The notes under the pieces: generated by a model
What the model saw: only the letters and a program-made list of their open reading frames with translations
Told to the model about the DNA's origin: nothing
Database searches by the model: none
Source of the DNA: Candidatus Nitrotoga sp. CP45
GTDB taxonomy: Bacteria > Pseudomonadota > Gammaproteobacteria > Burkholderiales > Gallionellaceae
Direction: 5' to 3'
Assembly (NCBI GenBank): GCA_945874105.1
Contig: CAMCFJ010000009.1
Location: forward strand, 1 to 64,000
DNA length: 64,000 nt
Shown: positions 35,561 to 46,058 of the stretch, in pieces
Layout: the number at the start of each line of letters is the position of its first letter
Numbering within the stretch: position 1 is the stretch's first letter
Translations under genes and position numbers: made by a program

Positions 35561-37408
35561 TTATGGCCTACTAACGCCATTTCCCTCATCCTCAATTACT
35601 TTCAGAAAATCATTTCCATAACGGGCTAACTTGGCTAAGCCGACTCCGCTAATTTTTCCTAAATTGGTGAGATTGCCGGGACGATGGTTGAGAATTTCCA
35701 GCAAAGTGCTGTCGTGAAAAATCACGTAAGGCGGTACGCCTTGTTCGCGGGCGAGCTCCATGCGCTTGGCTTTAAGCGCCAGCCACAGCGGGTCTTCATT
35801 TGCACCGGCAAATGCTTCACGCATTCTTGCGCCGCGTTCGACCTTGCTGATTTTGTTTTTAGCCGGTTCAGCATCGCGCCGCAGCCATACTTCAGATTCA
35901 CCGCGTAGCACCGGGCGCGCTTGTTCGGTAAGACGCAATCCGCCGTAAGCTTCCATGTCCACATTGAGCAAACCAGCAGCAACCAACTGGCGATAGACAC
36001 TGCTCCATTGAGCCTGCGCGAGCGACTGGCCAATCCCAAAAGTACTCAGTTGCTGGTGGCGAAATTTTTCGACCTGTGCAGTGGCCTTGCCCAGTAGCAC
36101 GTCGATCAAATAACCAACGCCGAAGCGCTGCCCAGTGCGGTAAACACACGACAATGCCATACGTGCCGCTTGAGTCGCGTCCCAAGTATCCATCGGCTCC
36201 AGGCAATTGTCGCACTGAGCACAGTTGCCTGGATGCTCCTCTCCAAAGTAACGCAAGATAATTTGGTGGCGGCAGGCAGTGGATTCGCAAAACCCCAGCA
36301 GAGCGTCAAGTTTATGCAGCTCTAACCGTTTGCGCTCCTCGGGCGCATCGCCGGATGCCAGCATCTGACGCATGGAAACCACATCGCCCAAACCGTAAGT
36401 CATCCATGCATCTGCGGGCAAGCCGTCGCGTCCGGCACGGCCAGTTTCCTGATAATAGCCTTCCATGCTTTTGGGTAGATCAAGGTGAGCGACAAAGCGC
36501 ACGTTGGGCTTGTCGATGCCCATGCCGAAAGCGACTGTGGCAACTATGATGACGCCCTCCTTGCGCAGGAAAGAACGTTGATTCTCGCTACGCACGGCCG
36601 CATCCAGCCCGGCATGGTAAGGCAATGCATTCCAGCCGCGCTCCTGAAGCCACGCGGCAGTTTCATCCACTTTTTTACGCGACAGGCAATATACGATGCC
36701 AGCATCATTAGCATGTTCCGTTTCCAGGAAGGTCAGCAATTGCTGCCGGGCATTGGCTTTCAACGTTATCCGGTAACGAATGTTGGGACGGTCGAAGCTG
36801 GAAATAAATTGGCGCGCCTGCTCCAGCGCCAACCGCTCGACGATCTCCCCTCGCGTTGGCGCATCCGCCGTGGCCGTCAGCGCGATGCGTGGCACATCCG
36901 GAAAGCGTTCATGCAATACAGTCAAACCGCGATACTCTGGACGGAAATCATGCCCCCATTGCGATACGCAATGCGCCTCATCAATGGCAAACAACGCTAT
37001 GCCATGCTCGGCTTGCACCTGTTCCAGCATGGACAAAAATCCAGACATCAGCAACCGCTCTGGAGCCACATACAAGAGATCTAAATCACCCCGCAACAAA
37101 CGGCTCGACACGGCGCGCGCCGTGTTCGCATCCAGGCTGGAGTTAAGAAAGGCGGCGCGCACACCAAGCTGGTTAAGTGCGTCCACCTGATCCTGCATCA
37201 GCGCAATTAACGGTGACACCACAATGCCCACCCCACGCCGCATCAATGCCGGAAGCTGATAGCACAACGACTTGCCGCCGCCGGTTGGCATTAATACCAG
37301 CGCATCACCCCCAGCAACAACATATTCAACTATAGATTGCTGTTCACCACGAAAAGACGAATAGCCGAAAACATCGTGGAGAATTTGTTGGGCGGTAGGA
37401 GTAGTCAT
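35561..37408 (-). CDS. recQ: ATP-dependent DNA helicase RecQ
   Basis: The 615-aa 3'-to-5' helicase of the RecF recombination pathway. Visible parts: Walker [18 protein letters not shown] (about residue 40), DEAH box in [20 protein letters not shown], motif [17 protein letters not shown], a zinc-binding cysteine cluster ([24 protein letters not shown]), the RQC winged helix, and a C-terminal HRDC domain ([20 protein letters not shown]). Length and domain order match RecQ of E. coli. Single gene. Confidence 0.95.
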   Translation of the reverse strand: MTTPTAQQILHDVFGYSSFRGEQQSIVEYVVAGGDALVLMPTGGGKSLCYQLPALMRRGVGIVVSPLIALMQDQVDALNQLGVRAAFLNSSLDANTARAVSSRLLRGDLDLLYVAPERLLMSGFLSMLEQVQAEHGIALFAIDEAHCVSQWGHDFRPEYRGLTVLHERFPDVPRIALTATADAPTRGEIVERLALEQARQFISSFDRPNIRYRITLKANARQQLLTFLETEHANDAGIVYCLSRKKVDETAAWLQERGWNALPYHAGLDAAVRSENQRSFLRKEGVIIVATVAFGMGIDKPNVRFVAHLDLPKSMEGYYQETGRAGRDGLPADAWMTYGLGDVVSMRQMLASGDAPEERKRLELHKLDALLGFCESTACRHQIILRYFGEEHPGNCAQCDNCLEPMDTWDATQAARMALSCVYRTGQRFGVGYLIDVLLGKATAQVEKFRHQQLSTFGIGQSLAQAQWSSVYRQLVAAGLLNVDMEAYGGLRLTEQARPVLRGESEVWLRRDAEPAKNKISKVERGARMREAFAGANEDPLWLALKAKRMELAREQGVPPYVIFHDSTLLEILNHRPGNLTNLGKISGVGLAKLARYGNDFLKVIEDEGNGVSRP

Positions 37409-37635
37409 AAAAAGAAAGGTATCACACTCGAAGTTAATCTGCCCCGGCGCATATGCTTGCTACAGAATTATTCATAGTGAACAGATATTTATGTGGTTGC
37501 TTATTACTTGCAAGATGACATGTTTACCTTTGCGGGCAAACAAGTAAAATCCATCGGTGACTTTGAGCTCATCACTTGGTTGGTCATCAAGTAAACTGTG
37601 CGAACAGTACCCCATTAACGAATAGGAGCAAACAA

Positions 37636-37839
37636 TTGAGACCCGAAAATTCACCACCTTCTCCAAGATCCATTATTCGCACCATCGTCGAGAACCAGCC
37701 AGAGGATGCCTCTTACGATGAAATCATGCGCGAGTTAGCGTTTGACCGTATGGTCGAACGCGGCTTGCAGGATGTGCGCGCTAACCGCGTAGTGAGCAAC
37801 AACGAAGCCGCACAGAAAATCCGGTCATGGCGGAATTAA
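37636..37839 (+). CDS. Antitoxin of a ParDE/RelBE-type pair
   Basis: TTG 37636 is preceded by AGGAG at a 7-nt gap and opens a 67-aa protein. Its C-terminal part, EIMRELAFDRMVERGLQDVR, is a helical stretch like those by which small antitoxins wrap their toxins. It overlaps the toxin start by 13 bp. The N-terminal 25 residues are polar and probably disordered. No ribbon-helix-helix motif is obvious, so DNA binding is unproven. Confidence 0.7.
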   Translation: MRPENSPPSPRSIIRTIVENQPEDASYDEIMRELAFDRMVERGLQDVRANRVVSNNEAAQKIRSWRN

Positions 37840-38126
37840 AGTGGACGAACGAAGCGCTAGATTGGCTGGAAGAAATTTATCGCTACATTGCCCATGATAT
37901 TCCTGAAGCGGCGGCGCAAGTCGTGGATGGGATATTCGAAAAGGCACAAGTGCTGCTTCAGCATCCAGACATCGGCACCAGATTGCGTCAAGTCGAAGAG
38001 GGGGATGTACGTTTTATCTTGTATGGTCATTACCGCATTGCCTATTTACGGCACACCAACGATGAACTTATACATGTAATTGGCGTGCTTCATGGCGCGC
38101 TCGACATAGAAAAATACCTGCCATGA
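37827..38126 (+). CDS. ParE/RelE superfamily toxin
   Basis: A 99-aa protein with the family pattern: WTNEALDWLEEIYRYIAHD at the N-terminus, LLQHPDIGTRLRQVEEGDVR, YGHYRIAYLR, and HVIGVLHGALDIEKYLP at the end. ParE toxins poison DNA gyrase; RelE relatives cut mRNA on the ribosome, and sequence reading alone does not decide which. Start codon overlaps the antitoxin gene by 13 bp, typical of a co-translated pair. Confidence 0.85.
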   Translation: MAELKWTNEALDWLEEIYRYIAHDIPEAAAQVVDGIFEKAQVLLQHPDIGTRLRQVEEGDVRFILYGHYRIAYLRHTNDELIHVIGVLHGALDIEKYLP

Positions 38127-38164
38127 CTGGCCTCACCGTTTAATCCCTGAGTACAAGAGCCAGC

Positions 38165-38533
38165 ATGTCATCCGCAACTACACGACGCGAACAAGTCCAA
38201 GCAGCACTCAAGGCGTTTGCGGACACGTCAGTCCAGAAAACAGCTACGAACCTGCTCAATGCGCTCGGCTACGTCAGCGAGAAGACCACCGACCTTGGGA
38301 ACAATGTTGAATCCCTACTCGGCAACATCGAACAGTTCAAACCGGAACTTGGCAACATTATCCGCGACAAGATCAAGGCCGACCGTTGGAAATCCTGTGC
38401 CTTCTTGTTCCAACTTCCCAACGACGAAATCCCTTTGCTGGCGATGGGGCAGCAAGCATTTTCCAACGATAACAAGCTGGCGCGCAGCCACCCGAAGCTG
38501 GCAGCCGGTTCTCGTTGCGCACTTGAATCCTGA
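38165..38533 (+). pseudogene. Truncated N-terminal gene fragment, 122 aa
   Basis: The frame begins MSSATTRREQVQAALKAFAD and continues TATNLLNALGYVSEKTTDLG, which reads like the N-terminal region of large DNA methyltransferase or helicase proteins from defence islands. The expected long continuation is absent: the frame ends after PKLAAGSRCALES at 38533 in sequence that looks unrelated. I call it a fragment with low certainty; a free-standing small protein is the alternative. Confidence 0.4.
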
Positions 38534-38625
38534 TCGGTGCTCATAAAAAATATTTCCTTGCGTATCACCCATGAATAATCCGTGCCAAGCTCCTTTAATT
38601 CTACGAACACATTGCACCCACCAAG

Positions 38626-40206
38626 ATGAAAATAATTAACGCCAGTCAGTGGCAATGCCTGAAAACTCAGGACATATCTCACTATTATGTTGGCCAGCAC
38701 GTAGCTTCACCATCGTTGTGTGCTCAAAGTTTTAGGCCTTTTGCGTGGCTGGAATTTAATCATCAGAGCGGTGAATTGAGTGCGGCTCGTGATCATTTTG
38801 GCCAAGAGCCGTTCTATTACCATTACCACGAGCATGCCCAGCTCTTTATTTTTGGTTCAAATATTCCCGATATATTGCGGCATTTACTTACTCACCCGAA
38901 TTCGAATGAAAAGTGCGAGCAAGAAATTTTTGATCGGCCTCGGGACAATGATGACCCACCTTACAGCACAGAAACTTATTTTCAGGGGATTTTTCGCCTT
39001 ACGCCTGCCCATATTCTGCGCATCAACAAGAAAGGAGTAAGCGAAAGCGCCTATTGGTCATTGGATCCGAAAGTGGAATCACTCAACTACTCTCGTGACG
39101 AGGAGTATCTCGAACATTTTTCAGCACTTATGGATGAAGCACTCAGCTGCCTTCTTCCAAAAGACACTAAATTTGCTGCAGAATTCAGCGGCGGTCTTGA
39201 CTCATCAGCTATTTTTGTAGCCTGCCGTAAAGCTCATTTGAGCCCGGCTTTATTTACTCAGCCACCGCCAGCAAGCTACAGAATCAGCGATGAAGATCTC
39301 AATGTTCAGCACCTTCTTAAATATTTTCAATGGCATGACCATCATTGTTTCGTAGATGCCCGAGATTTTGACCCCATTTCAGTTTTCAAATATTTTTCTC
39401 AAGTCTATGCTGGCTGCCCGCCTTATTGGCTATCCATGTTGGCCAGCAATGTATACAAAAAAGCTGTGGAGCAAGGCTACACCACTATCGTTTCTGGTTA
39501 TGCCGGCGATGAATGCGTGTCACTGGATTGCCCGCCTTATTTAAGCTATTTTCAGCACCTGCAAGAGCACGGCCTATTCTCACTCCTGAGATTATGGAGA
39601 CAAGACTCCGCCAAAAGTGCGCCCGGCTTACCACGATTAAAATTATTTTTTCGTCTACTTCAATACCTGAACCCCCAAGTTGGCTCCAGAATCTTCCAGA
39701 TATCTAAACTTTTGGGGTTTCGTGAACAGCAAATACAATTTTACCGTTCCCTTCGCGACTATGAATTCGCTGTCCTGCAAGGAGACATATCCCATGAAGT
39801 ACGGATGAAGGTTGAGTGTAGCGCCGTACTCGCAAAATCCTTAGGCTTTACTTTTGTCTATCCGTTCTTGTACCCACCCCTGATTGAATTTTGTTTCCGC
39901 TTACCATTGCACAAAAAAAAACAAGGAACGCTAATGCGATGCCTTATCCGAGAGTATCTATCCGCCCATGTTAGCGGCCTAAAATCAAATACCAAAGGCG
40001 GGGCTTTTGTGCCGAGCACCATGCAGAAGTGTCGAGATTATGCGGCGCAGGGCGCATTTTTAGAACATTTCTCCAATCTACCTTTCCAGTATAAAATCAA
40101 CGCGAACAAACCTTCTGAATTTAGGTTTATGTTAGAAGCACGAGCCTTCATGCTCAAACATTATCGTTTAACCCAAACACATACCCCACACAAATGCGAG
40201 AAATAA
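38626..40206 (+). CDS. Asparagine synthetase-like protein without glutaminase cysteine
   Basis: The 526-aa protein has the asparagine-synthetase C-terminal ATP-pyrophosphatase domain with PP-loop AEFSGGLDSSAIF (about 186-198) and SGYAGDECVS (near 288). The N-terminal region looks like a degenerate class II glutaminase (SGELSAARDHFGQEPFYYH) but position 2 is lysine, not the catalytic cysteine. This pattern is shared with amide-forming enzymes of peptide natural products such as the lasso-peptide cyclase McjC. It overlaps the next gene by 13 bp. No peptidase or precursor gene is recognisable nearby, so the substrate is unknown. DNA here is AT-richer than the flanks. Confidence 0.75.
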   Translation: MKIINASQWQCLKTQDISHYYVGQHVASPSLCAQSFRPFAWLEFNHQSGELSAARDHFGQEPFYYHYHEHAQLFIFGSNIPDILRHLLTHPNSNEKCEQEIFDRPRDNDDPPYSTETYFQGIFRLTPAHILRINKKGVSESAYWSLDPKVESLNYSRDEEYLEHFSALMDEALSCLLPKDTKFAAEFSGGLDSSAIFVACRKAHLSPALFTQPPPASYRISDEDLNVQHLLKYFQWHDHHCFVDARDFDPISVFKYFSQVYAGCPPYWLSMLASNVYKKAVEQGYTTIVSGYAGDECVSLDCPPYLSYFQHLQEHGLFSLLRLWRQDSAKSAPGLPRLKLFFRLLQYLNPQVGSRIFQISKLLGFREQQIQFYRSLRDYEFAVLQGDISHEVRMKVECSAVLAKSLGFTFVYPFLYPPLIEFCFRLPLHKKKQGTLMRCLIREYLSAHVSGLKSNTKGGAFVPSTMQKCRDYAAQGAFLEHFSNLPFQYKINANKPSEFRFMLEARAFMLKHYRLTQTHTPHKCEK

Positions 40207-41003
40207 TAAAGAAACTATTCAAGCAATTTCTTGAAATTCTCATCACGGTTTCAGGGTTTATTATTTCCAAAATGCGCACTCCGCAACAGCGCTATCGGGT
40301 TGCACTTCTCTGGGTAAAATGGCTTTTTCCCTTGGCTGCCTTTGTTCATTGCTGGGTTTTTCGGCTACACAAAAAAGCACCCCTCAAAAAATCATCGCTC
40401 TTGAAATATATTCTTTCTGCCATAACTCGCTACGCTTATATTGAAATTCCTCTCCGTAGTATTAACGAACAGGCGCTCTTGGAATACCACCGTAGATACG
40501 GTGGATTCATACTATGCACCGCTCATTTTGGTTTAACCTTGGCCGTCTTGGGTTTGCAAAGAAAACACGGGCTACCATGTACGATTATCTCTAGTGGCGG
40601 TCCCAGCAAAAAAGCCTATGGTTGGAATTGGGGCTGCACCGAGCCCCTACGTTTAATTAAACCCGATGCAAAATCCTTCATCAAAGTTCGCAAAGCAATA
40701 GCCAATGATGAGATTGTTCTGGTTTGCTGTGACTATGCATCAGTTGAGGATATGCAAAATAACGTACTGTTCCTATCCCCCAATATTTTTGAATATGCGC
40801 ACAGAGCAAACGTCCCCCTGCTTTTTTTAGGAGCCGCATTGGCTGATGACACAATTATTGAGATCGAATTTGTCGAAGCGTCGCATCCCATCCCTGCATC
40901 GGCAGAAGAATTGGCCGTGGTGATGGAGGAATTTCGCTTCTTCGTGGCACAGCGCATGGACAAAAACGTCATCTTCAAAAAAAGCTTACTTTCGTGGGTG
41001 TGA
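40194..41003 (+). CDS. LpxL/HtrB-like acyltransferase homologue
   Basis: The 269-aa protein resembles lipid A biosynthesis late acyltransferases: an N-terminal hydrophobic anchor region (ILITVSGFIISKM and VKWLFPLAAFVHCWVF), then ILCTAHFGLTLAVLGLQRKH at the catalytic site, and VRKAIANDEIVLVCCDYA further on. The family's HxxxxD/E motif reads HFGLTL, so the acidic residue is missing; activity as an acyltransferase is therefore doubtful or altered. It is co-translated with the asparagine-synthetase-like gene, which suggests a joint role in a small biosynthetic cluster. Confidence 0.65.
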   Translation: MREIIKKLFKQFLEILITVSGFIISKMRTPQQRYRVALLWVKWLFPLAAFVHCWVFRLHKKAPLKKSSLLKYILSAITRYAYIEIPLRSINEQALLEYHRRYGGFILCTAHFGLTLAVLGLQRKHGLPCTIISSGGPSKKAYGWNWGCTEPLRLIKPDAKSFIKVRKAIANDEIVLVCCDYASVEDMQNNVLFLSPNIFEYAHRANVPLLFLGAALADDTIIEIEFVEASHPIPASAEELAVVMEEFRFFVAQRMDKNVIFKKSLLSWV

Positions 41004-41077
41004 TGATTGTGGGCACGACTTCAAAGGCTTCTCTTTGCTCAGGCTGATTTCTGGATTAAAAAATACTGGAGAGTTTT

Positions 41078-41407
41078 ATGTCACAAGGTTTGTGCACTTC
41101 ATGCGGCTATGTAGGTGAGACGGAATCTATAACCAAAGGCAGCACCGATACTGAAATCATCCTCTGGTTTTGTTTTTTGATTCCGGGCTTGATTTATTCA
41201 ATTTGGCGTTTCCGTTCCCGGTATGAAGAATGCCCAATCTGTGATCAGGCAACGATCATTCCGGCTGATTCTACCGAAGCCCAGCAGATCATTCGCGAGA
41301 ACCTTGCAAAACAGGTTGCGGCGATTCCGGAATTCAGGCCGCCATCGAAAGCAGCTATTGGAGCAGGCAGGGTGGTTGGGCGTTTCGTTGGTCGGTTACT
41401 CAAATGA
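41078..41407 (+). CDS. Zinc-ribbon membrane protein, 109 aa
   Basis: Two cysteine pairs (LCTSCGY at residues 5-10 and ECPICDQ at about 50-55) would bind one zinc, flanking a single hydrophobic segment (IILWFCFLIPGLIYSIWRF). The C-terminus is glycine/arginine rich (GAGRVVGRFVGRLLK). No specific function recognised. GGAG precedes the ATG. It lies 74 bp downstream of the acyltransferase homologue in the same orientation and may be part of the same unit. Confidence 0.65.
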   Translation: MSQGLCTSCGYVGETESITKGSTDTEIILWFCFLIPGLIYSIWRFRSRYEECPICDQATIIPADSTEAQQIIRENLAKQVAAIPEFRPPSKAAIGAGRVVGRFVGRLLK

Positions 41408-41520
41408 CTCCCAAAAATATTGAGAGCCTGTGAAGAAAACAGCCCTATCGTTCAGTCTTCTTGCTGCATATCATGCTGCATGGCAGCATAGAAAATGCGT
41501 GCCTTTGAATTAAGGCAATG

Positions 41521-41630
41521 CTGCACGAGTCCCTCCGTTCGGGCTGAGCCTGTCGAAGCCATTGGCAACTTATCGATCTGCAAGAAGTGCGTTTCGACAA
41601 GCTCAACGCGAACGGATTTGTTCAGCGTAG
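41521..41630. repeat. Inverted-repeat intergenic element with TTCGAC/GTCGAA arms, copy 3
   Basis: CTCCGTTCGGGCTGAGCCTG at the left and AAGCTCAACGCGAACGGATT at the right form the arms. It is the reverse-orientation partner of 19234-19338, with matching central sequence. Non-coding. Confidence 0.65.
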
Positions 41631-41711
41631 CCTTAACCTGACTTGAAGTAAATTTACTTGTTATTCACGCAAGAAGAGTTCAACCTCCGTTTCTACTATC
41701 ATGTAGCTAGT

Positions 41712-41888
41712 ATCGTAAATAACGAAACATATTGTTTTTGGATTTAGCCGCAGCATGGCAGTTGAGTTGCGGTAATTACCCTCTCCCTAACCCTCTCCCG
41801 TTTACGGGAGAGAGTTGGAGAGAGGGTGTGCGTAACTGAGTATCACACCATGCAACGTATGTTTCGCAATTAACAGGTCGTGATACCA
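41712..41888. repeat. Dispersed repeat, copy 2 (about 175 bp)
   Basis: Same segment order as 1758-1968: CGTAAATAACGAAACATATT, GCAGCATGGCAGTTGA, a CCCTCTCC/GGAGAGGG core, ATGCAACGTATGTTTCGCAA. Same orientation. It ends about 20 bp before the ppsA start, so it covers the place where the ppsA promoter should be. Confidence 0.65.
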
Positions 41889-41909
41889 GTCTGTTGAGAG
41901 GAGAGAAAA

Positions 41910-44294
41910 ATGGAACAGCAACGGTATATCGTGTGGCTTGAGGCATTGCGTATGAGCGATGTGGCCACGGTGGGCGGCAAAAATGCATCGCTCGGAGAAA
42001 TGATCAGCCAGCTTGCCCATCTCGGGGTGCGTGTGCCGGGTGGTTTTGCTACCACGGCCGCAGCCTATCGTGATTTTCTCGCGCAGAGTGGTTTGGATAA
42101 TCGCATTCGGGTAGTGCTTGAGGATCTTGCTGTGACCGATGTGACTGCGCTGGCTGAGGTGGGTAGCCGGATACGCCAGTGGATTGTAGACACGCCTTTG
42201 CCGCCGCGTTTGGAAAGTGAAGTACGCGTCGCTTATGGAAAGATGCAGGCTGAGGCCGGTGTGGATATTTCCTGGGCTATTCGTTCCTCTGCCACGGCGG
42301 AAGATTTGCCGGACGCTTCGTTCGCCGGGCAGCAGGAAACCTTTCTCAATATTAATGGCGTGGATCATGTCTTGTCAGCCATTAAGCTGGTGTTCGCTTC
42401 GCTGTATAACGATCGTGCCATCGCCTACCGTGTCCACCAGGGATTTAAACATCAGGATGTGGCATTGTCGGCTGGCGTGCAGCGCATGGTGCGTAGCGAT
42501 TTAGGCGCAAGCGGCGTGATGTTTACGCTGGATACTGAGTCTGGTTTTGATCAGGTGGTACTCATCAATTCCGCATATGGGCTGGGCGAAACGGTCGTGC
42601 AAGGTTCGGTCAACCCGGACGAATTTTATGTGTACAAGCCTGCATTAAAGCAAGGTAAAGCTGCGGTGATCAGCCGTAATCTTGGCGGCAAGGCGATAAA
42701 AATGATATTCGGTGCAGGACTCGAAACAGGGCGTTCAGTTCTCACGGTAGAGGTGCCGCCGGCTGAGAGGCAGCACTTCTCCATTACCGATGCAGAGGTG
42801 GAAGAGCTGGCGCGTTATGGGCTGATTATTGAGCAGCATTATGGTCGCGCGATGGATATCGAGTGGGGCAAGGACGGGTTGGATGGCAAGCTCTATATAT
42901 TGCAGGCACGGCCAGAGACTGTTCAGTCACATGAAACTCAAGGCAAGCTGAGGCGTTATCGGTTAAAGCAACATTCCCAAATATTGGTTAGCGGGCGGGC
43001 CGTCGGGCAACGCATAGGCGGCGGCCCGGTATGTTTGGTAGCGGATGCCAGCAAGATGAACCAAGTGCAGCCAGGCGACGTGTTGGTGACGGATATGACC
43101 GACCCTGACTGGGAGCCGGTAATGAAGCGCGCCTCTGCGATTGTCACCAACCGGGGTGGGCGCACCTGTCATGCGGCCATAGTGGCGCGCGAACTCGGCA
43201 TTCCGGCGGTAGTGGGGTGCGGTGATGCAACACAAATTCTTGAACATGGCGATGCGGTAACAGTTTCTTGTGCCGAGGGAGATATCGGCAAGGTGTATCA
43301 GGGCAAGCTCGACATCGAGGTGTCGGATTTGGCGCTGGATAAAATGCCGACCCCGCCAATTAAAATCAGTCTGAATGTGGCGAACCCTGAATTGGCGTTT
43401 GAGTCCAGCCGCCTGCCCAATGCTGGTGTGGGGCTGGCGCGGCTGGAATTTATCATTGCACGGATGATAGGCATACATCCCAGGGCGGTGCTCGACTATC
43501 CCAATTTGTCAGCAGAGTTAAAAGTGCAGGTGGAGGCAAAGACCGCAGGCTATGCCACGCCGGTAGATTTTTATGTTGAGAAGTTGACCGAAGGCATCGC
43601 CATGCTGGGCGCGGCTTTTGCACCTAAGCCGGTGATTGTTCGCTTTTCGGATTTCAAGTCCAACGAATATTCCAGCTTGCTCGGGGGGTCTCAATACGAG
43701 CCGAATGAAGAAAATCCGATGATCGGTTTACGCGGTGCCTCACGTTACATCGTGGACAGCTTCCGTGATTGTTTTGCGCTGGAGTGCCGTGCCATACGCC
43801 GGGTGCGCGAAGAAATCGGGCTGACCAATATTGAAGTGATGATTCCCTTCGTACGCACGCTGGACGAAGCCGAGATGGTGATAAAAGAACTGGCTAAAAA
43901 TGGCTTGCGACGGGGCGAGAACGGCCTGCGCCTGATAATGATGTGCGAGATTCCGTCCAACGCATTGCTGGCCGCGCAGTTCCTGGAATATTTCGATGGC
44001 TTCTCCATTGGTTCAAATGACCTGACCCAGCTTACTCTCGGCATAGACCGTGAATCGGGGTTGATAGCGGGGGCATTCGATGAGCGCAATCCGGCAGTGA
44101 AGGTGTTGCTCAGCATGGCGATTCAGGCTTGCCGCAAGGCCAATAAATACATCGGCATTTGTGGACAGGGGCCGTCCGATTATCCGGATTTGGCGCAGTG
44201 GCTGGTAGAGCAGGGTATTGAGGCGGTTTCGTTGAATCCGGATACCATCGTGGAGACATGGCTATATCTGGCTGAACAGGCCGCTAAAAAATAA
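41910..44294 (+). CDS. ppsA: Phosphoenolpyruvate synthase
   Basis: The 794-aa enzyme converts pyruvate, ATP and water to phosphoenolpyruvate, AMP and phosphate in gluconeogenesis. Domains in order: ATP-grasp nucleotide-binding domain ([35 protein letters not shown]), the swivelling phosphohistidine domain with [20 protein letters not shown] (His near 420), and the PEP/pyruvate TIM barrel ending with the cysteine in [11 protein letters not shown] (near 750). A strong GAGGAGAG ribosome binding site precedes ATG 41910. The regulator gene ppsR, often adjacent, is not seen. Confidence 0.95.
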   Translation: MEQQRYIVWLEALRMSDVATVGGKNASLGEMISQLAHLGVRVPGGFATTAAAYRDFLAQSGLDNRIRVVLEDLAVTDVTALAEVGSRIRQWIVDTPLPPRLESEVRVAYGKMQAEAGVDISWAIRSSATAEDLPDASFAGQQETFLNINGVDHVLSAIKLVFASLYNDRAIAYRVHQGFKHQDVALSAGVQRMVRSDLGASGVMFTLDTESGFDQVVLINSAYGLGETVVQGSVNPDEFYVYKPALKQGKAAVISRNLGGKAIKMIFGAGLETGRSVLTVEVPPAERQHFSITDAEVEELARYGLIIEQHYGRAMDIEWGKDGLDGKLYILQARPETVQSHETQGKLRRYRLKQHSQILVSGRAVGQRIGGGPVCLVADASKMNQVQPGDVLVTDMTDPDWEPVMKRASAIVTNRGGRTCHAAIVARELGIPAVVGCGDATQILEHGDAVTVSCAEGDIGKVYQGKLDIEVSDLALDKMPTPPIKISLNVANPELAFESSRLPNAGVGLARLEFIIARMIGIHPRAVLDYPNLSAELKVQVEAKTAGYATPVDFYVEKLTEGIAMLGAAFAPKPVIVRFSDFKSNEYSSLLGGSQYEPNEENPMIGLRGASRYIVDSFRDCFALECRAIRRVREEIGLTNIEVMIPFVRTLDEAEMVIKELAKNGLRRGENGLRLIMMCEIPSNALLAAQFLEYFDGFSIGSNDLTQLTLGIDRESGLIAGAFDERNPAVKVLLSMAIQACRKANKYIGICGQGPSDYPDLAQWLVEQGIEAVSLNPDTIVETWLYLAEQAAKK

Positions 44295-44303
44295 TAGGCA
44301 AAG

Positions 44304-45059
44304 TTATATCTCAAGCATTCCGCCTTTACAGGTATGTACTTGCTCCAATCGCGTCAGGGTTGGCAGCAGGTTGAGGCCAATTTCTTTTTTTAAAATAGCC
44401 GCCTTCTCCTTCAAGTCATCCATCGAAATGCAGACTGGTTCGCCCGCTACGGCAAAGGCAATGGCATTGCCACTGTCACAGGAAGGAAAAGCCAGGGCGC
44501 GGCCATCAAAGGCGCTGCGGATGCGTTCGACACTGTCCTTGAAGCCACGGCTGTGCCCCAAAAGATTGACGGCCATGATGCCAGCTTCGCTCAGATGGGC
44601 GCGTGCAACCTGGTAGAACGGCAAGGTGTCGAGGGCACCAGCGCGGGCATCGGCATCAAATCCATCCACCAGTATCAGGTCATAGGTCTGGTCGCTATTG
44701 ACGAGAAATTCGGCACCATCAGCTATCACTATTTTCAATCGCTTGGGGTCTTCCGGCAGCTTGAAGAATTGGCGGGCGGCAGCAACTACTGAGGGTTCGA
44801 TTTCTACCACAGTGAGGTTGGCCAGAGGTTGGTTGCGATAAAGAAACTTGGTGAGCGAAGCGGCACCGAGACCAATCAATAATACCTTGCGGGGAAATCT
44901 GGACTCATCGCGTAATAGTAAGCTCGCCATCATTTCTTTGGTGTAATCGAGCTCCAGGTTCCATGGACGCGCGATGCGCATCGCACCTTGGGTCCACTCA
45001 GAACCAAAGTGCAGGGTGCGGATGCCGGATTCCTCGCGAATATCAATCGAGACGCTCAT
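44304..45059 (-). CDS. Spermidine synthase-like protein
   Basis: The 251-aa protein has the Rossmann methyltransferase-type fold of polyamine aminopropyltransferases: KVLLIGLGAASLTKFLYR (cofactor loop), LTVVEIEPSVVAAARQFF, and DLILVDGFDADARAGAL in the region of the catalytic aspartate. It lacks much of the N-terminal beta domain and parts of the substrate loop, so it may be a paralogue with another substrate. Convergent with ppsA (9 bp between stops). Confidence 0.7.
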   Translation of the reverse strand: MSVSIDIREESGIRTLHFGSEWTQGAMRIARPWNLELDYTKEMMASLLLRDESRFPRKVLLIGLGAASLTKFLYRNQPLANLTVVEIEPSVVAAARQFFKLPEDPKRLKIVIADGAEFLVNSDQTYDLILVDGFDADARAGALDTLPFYQVARAHLSEAGIMAVNLLGHSRGFKDSVERIRSAFDGRALAFPSCDSGNAIAFAVAGEPVCISMDDLKEKAAILKKEIGLNLLPTLTRLEQVHTCKGGMLEI

Positions 45060-45122
45060 AATTTTTACCGTAACTTGTTTTTGTTGTGCAGGTGCTGTGC
45101 TTGGATGCAGGTCTGCGTGGCC

Positions 45123-45977
45123 TCATGTTATCCATTGATTCAATAACCAGCGCGCCCATTCTGTTACTTCAGTGGCTGTCATGCCGATTGTAACTTTTTG
45201 TTTTGCAATTGCATCACCTGCCGCGCCATGCAGGTGCACTGCCAACAATAAGGCTTGATCCACATTTAATCCTTGGGCGATAAAAGCGGCGATCATACCA
45301 GTCAACACATCGCCCATGCCGGGGCTGCTCATGCCGGGGTTGCCGGTCTTGTTTACAACTATCTTGCCATTGCGAGTGACGCACAGGCTGTGAGCACCTT
45401 TCAGTACTACGGTGCAATGAAAGCGTTTAGCTAGTTCTCGTGCGGCTTCGGCGCGTGCGGCCTGTACCGCTTCAGTGTTGCAGCCGAGTAGGTGTGCGGC
45501 TTCTCCCGGATGAGGGGTCATTACGCTGGCATTCTTGCGTGAAATTAATGCAGTGCGCAAATCTGGGCGGAGGGCGAGAATGTTAAGCGCGTCAGCATCC
45601 AGTACCAGCACGGTATCCAGCTTGAGTGCATCTTGCAAAATTTGCTGAGCAGCATCGTTATGCCCCAACCCGCAGCCGATGGCCAGCACATCCAGCTTGG
45701 GTAGGCGCAATGCAGCTTGTGCGCTATGCAGCATTAGCTCGGGTTGCAATATATCGACACTCGGGGCGTTGTTCGCCAGCATGCCTACATGTACGCAGCC
45801 AGCTCCCAGTTTGAGCGCCGCACGCGCAGCCAGCAGCGGTGCGCCGACCATGCCGCTGGCACCTCCTATAACGGCCACTGTGCCAAACTTGCCCTTATGG
45901 CTGTCAGGCGGGCGAGGGGAGAGAAACGCGGCGACTTGTTTTTGTGTAATGGTGGGGATGCGCGGCGCAGCTGGCAT
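45123..45977 (-). CDS. nnrD: ADP-dependent NAD(P)H-hydrate dehydratase
   Basis: This ribokinase-fold enzyme repairs hydrated NAD(P)H using ADP. Family segments: KGKFGTVAVIGGASGMVGAP, the glycine-rich MTPHPGEAAHLLGC, and the catalytic NPGMSSPGMGDVLTGMIAAF. About 284 aa; the usual partner epimerase domain (NnrE, N-terminal in YjeF) is not fused. I chose ATG 45977, with AAGGAAA upstream; ATG 46001 would add eight residues. It is transcribed divergently from purL. Confidence 0.85.
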   Translation of the reverse strand: MPAAPRIPTITQKQVAAFLSPRPPDSHKGKFGTVAVIGGASGMVGAPLLAARAALKLGAGCVHVGMLANNAPSVDILQPELMLHSAQAALRLPKLDVLAIGCGLGHNDAAQQILQDALKLDTVLVLDADALNILALRPDLRTALISRKNASVMTPHPGEAAHLLGCNTEAVQAARAEAARELAKRFHCTVVLKGAHSLCVTRNGKIVVNKTGNPGMSSPGMGDVLTGMIAAFIAQGLNVDQALLLAVHLHGAAGDAIAKQKVTIGMTATEVTEWARWLLNQWIT

Positions 45978-46058
45978 GAATGAATTTTCCTTCGAGTGCA
46001 AATGAGGTCACATAGTATAATGGCAAGCTGTTTTTAACAGCCCCCTGAGAGCCTGTTT

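Noticed and set aside
38571..38639. 22-codon frame just before the asparagine-synthetase-like gene as a lasso-peptide precursor
   Set aside because: No ribosome binding site, overlaps the next start, no leader/core pattern, and no B-type peptidase gene nearby.
44304..45977. Polyamine pathway operon from the spermidine-synthase-like gene
   Set aside because: The neighbouring minus-strand gene is nnrD, and no speA/speD-type gene is in the window.
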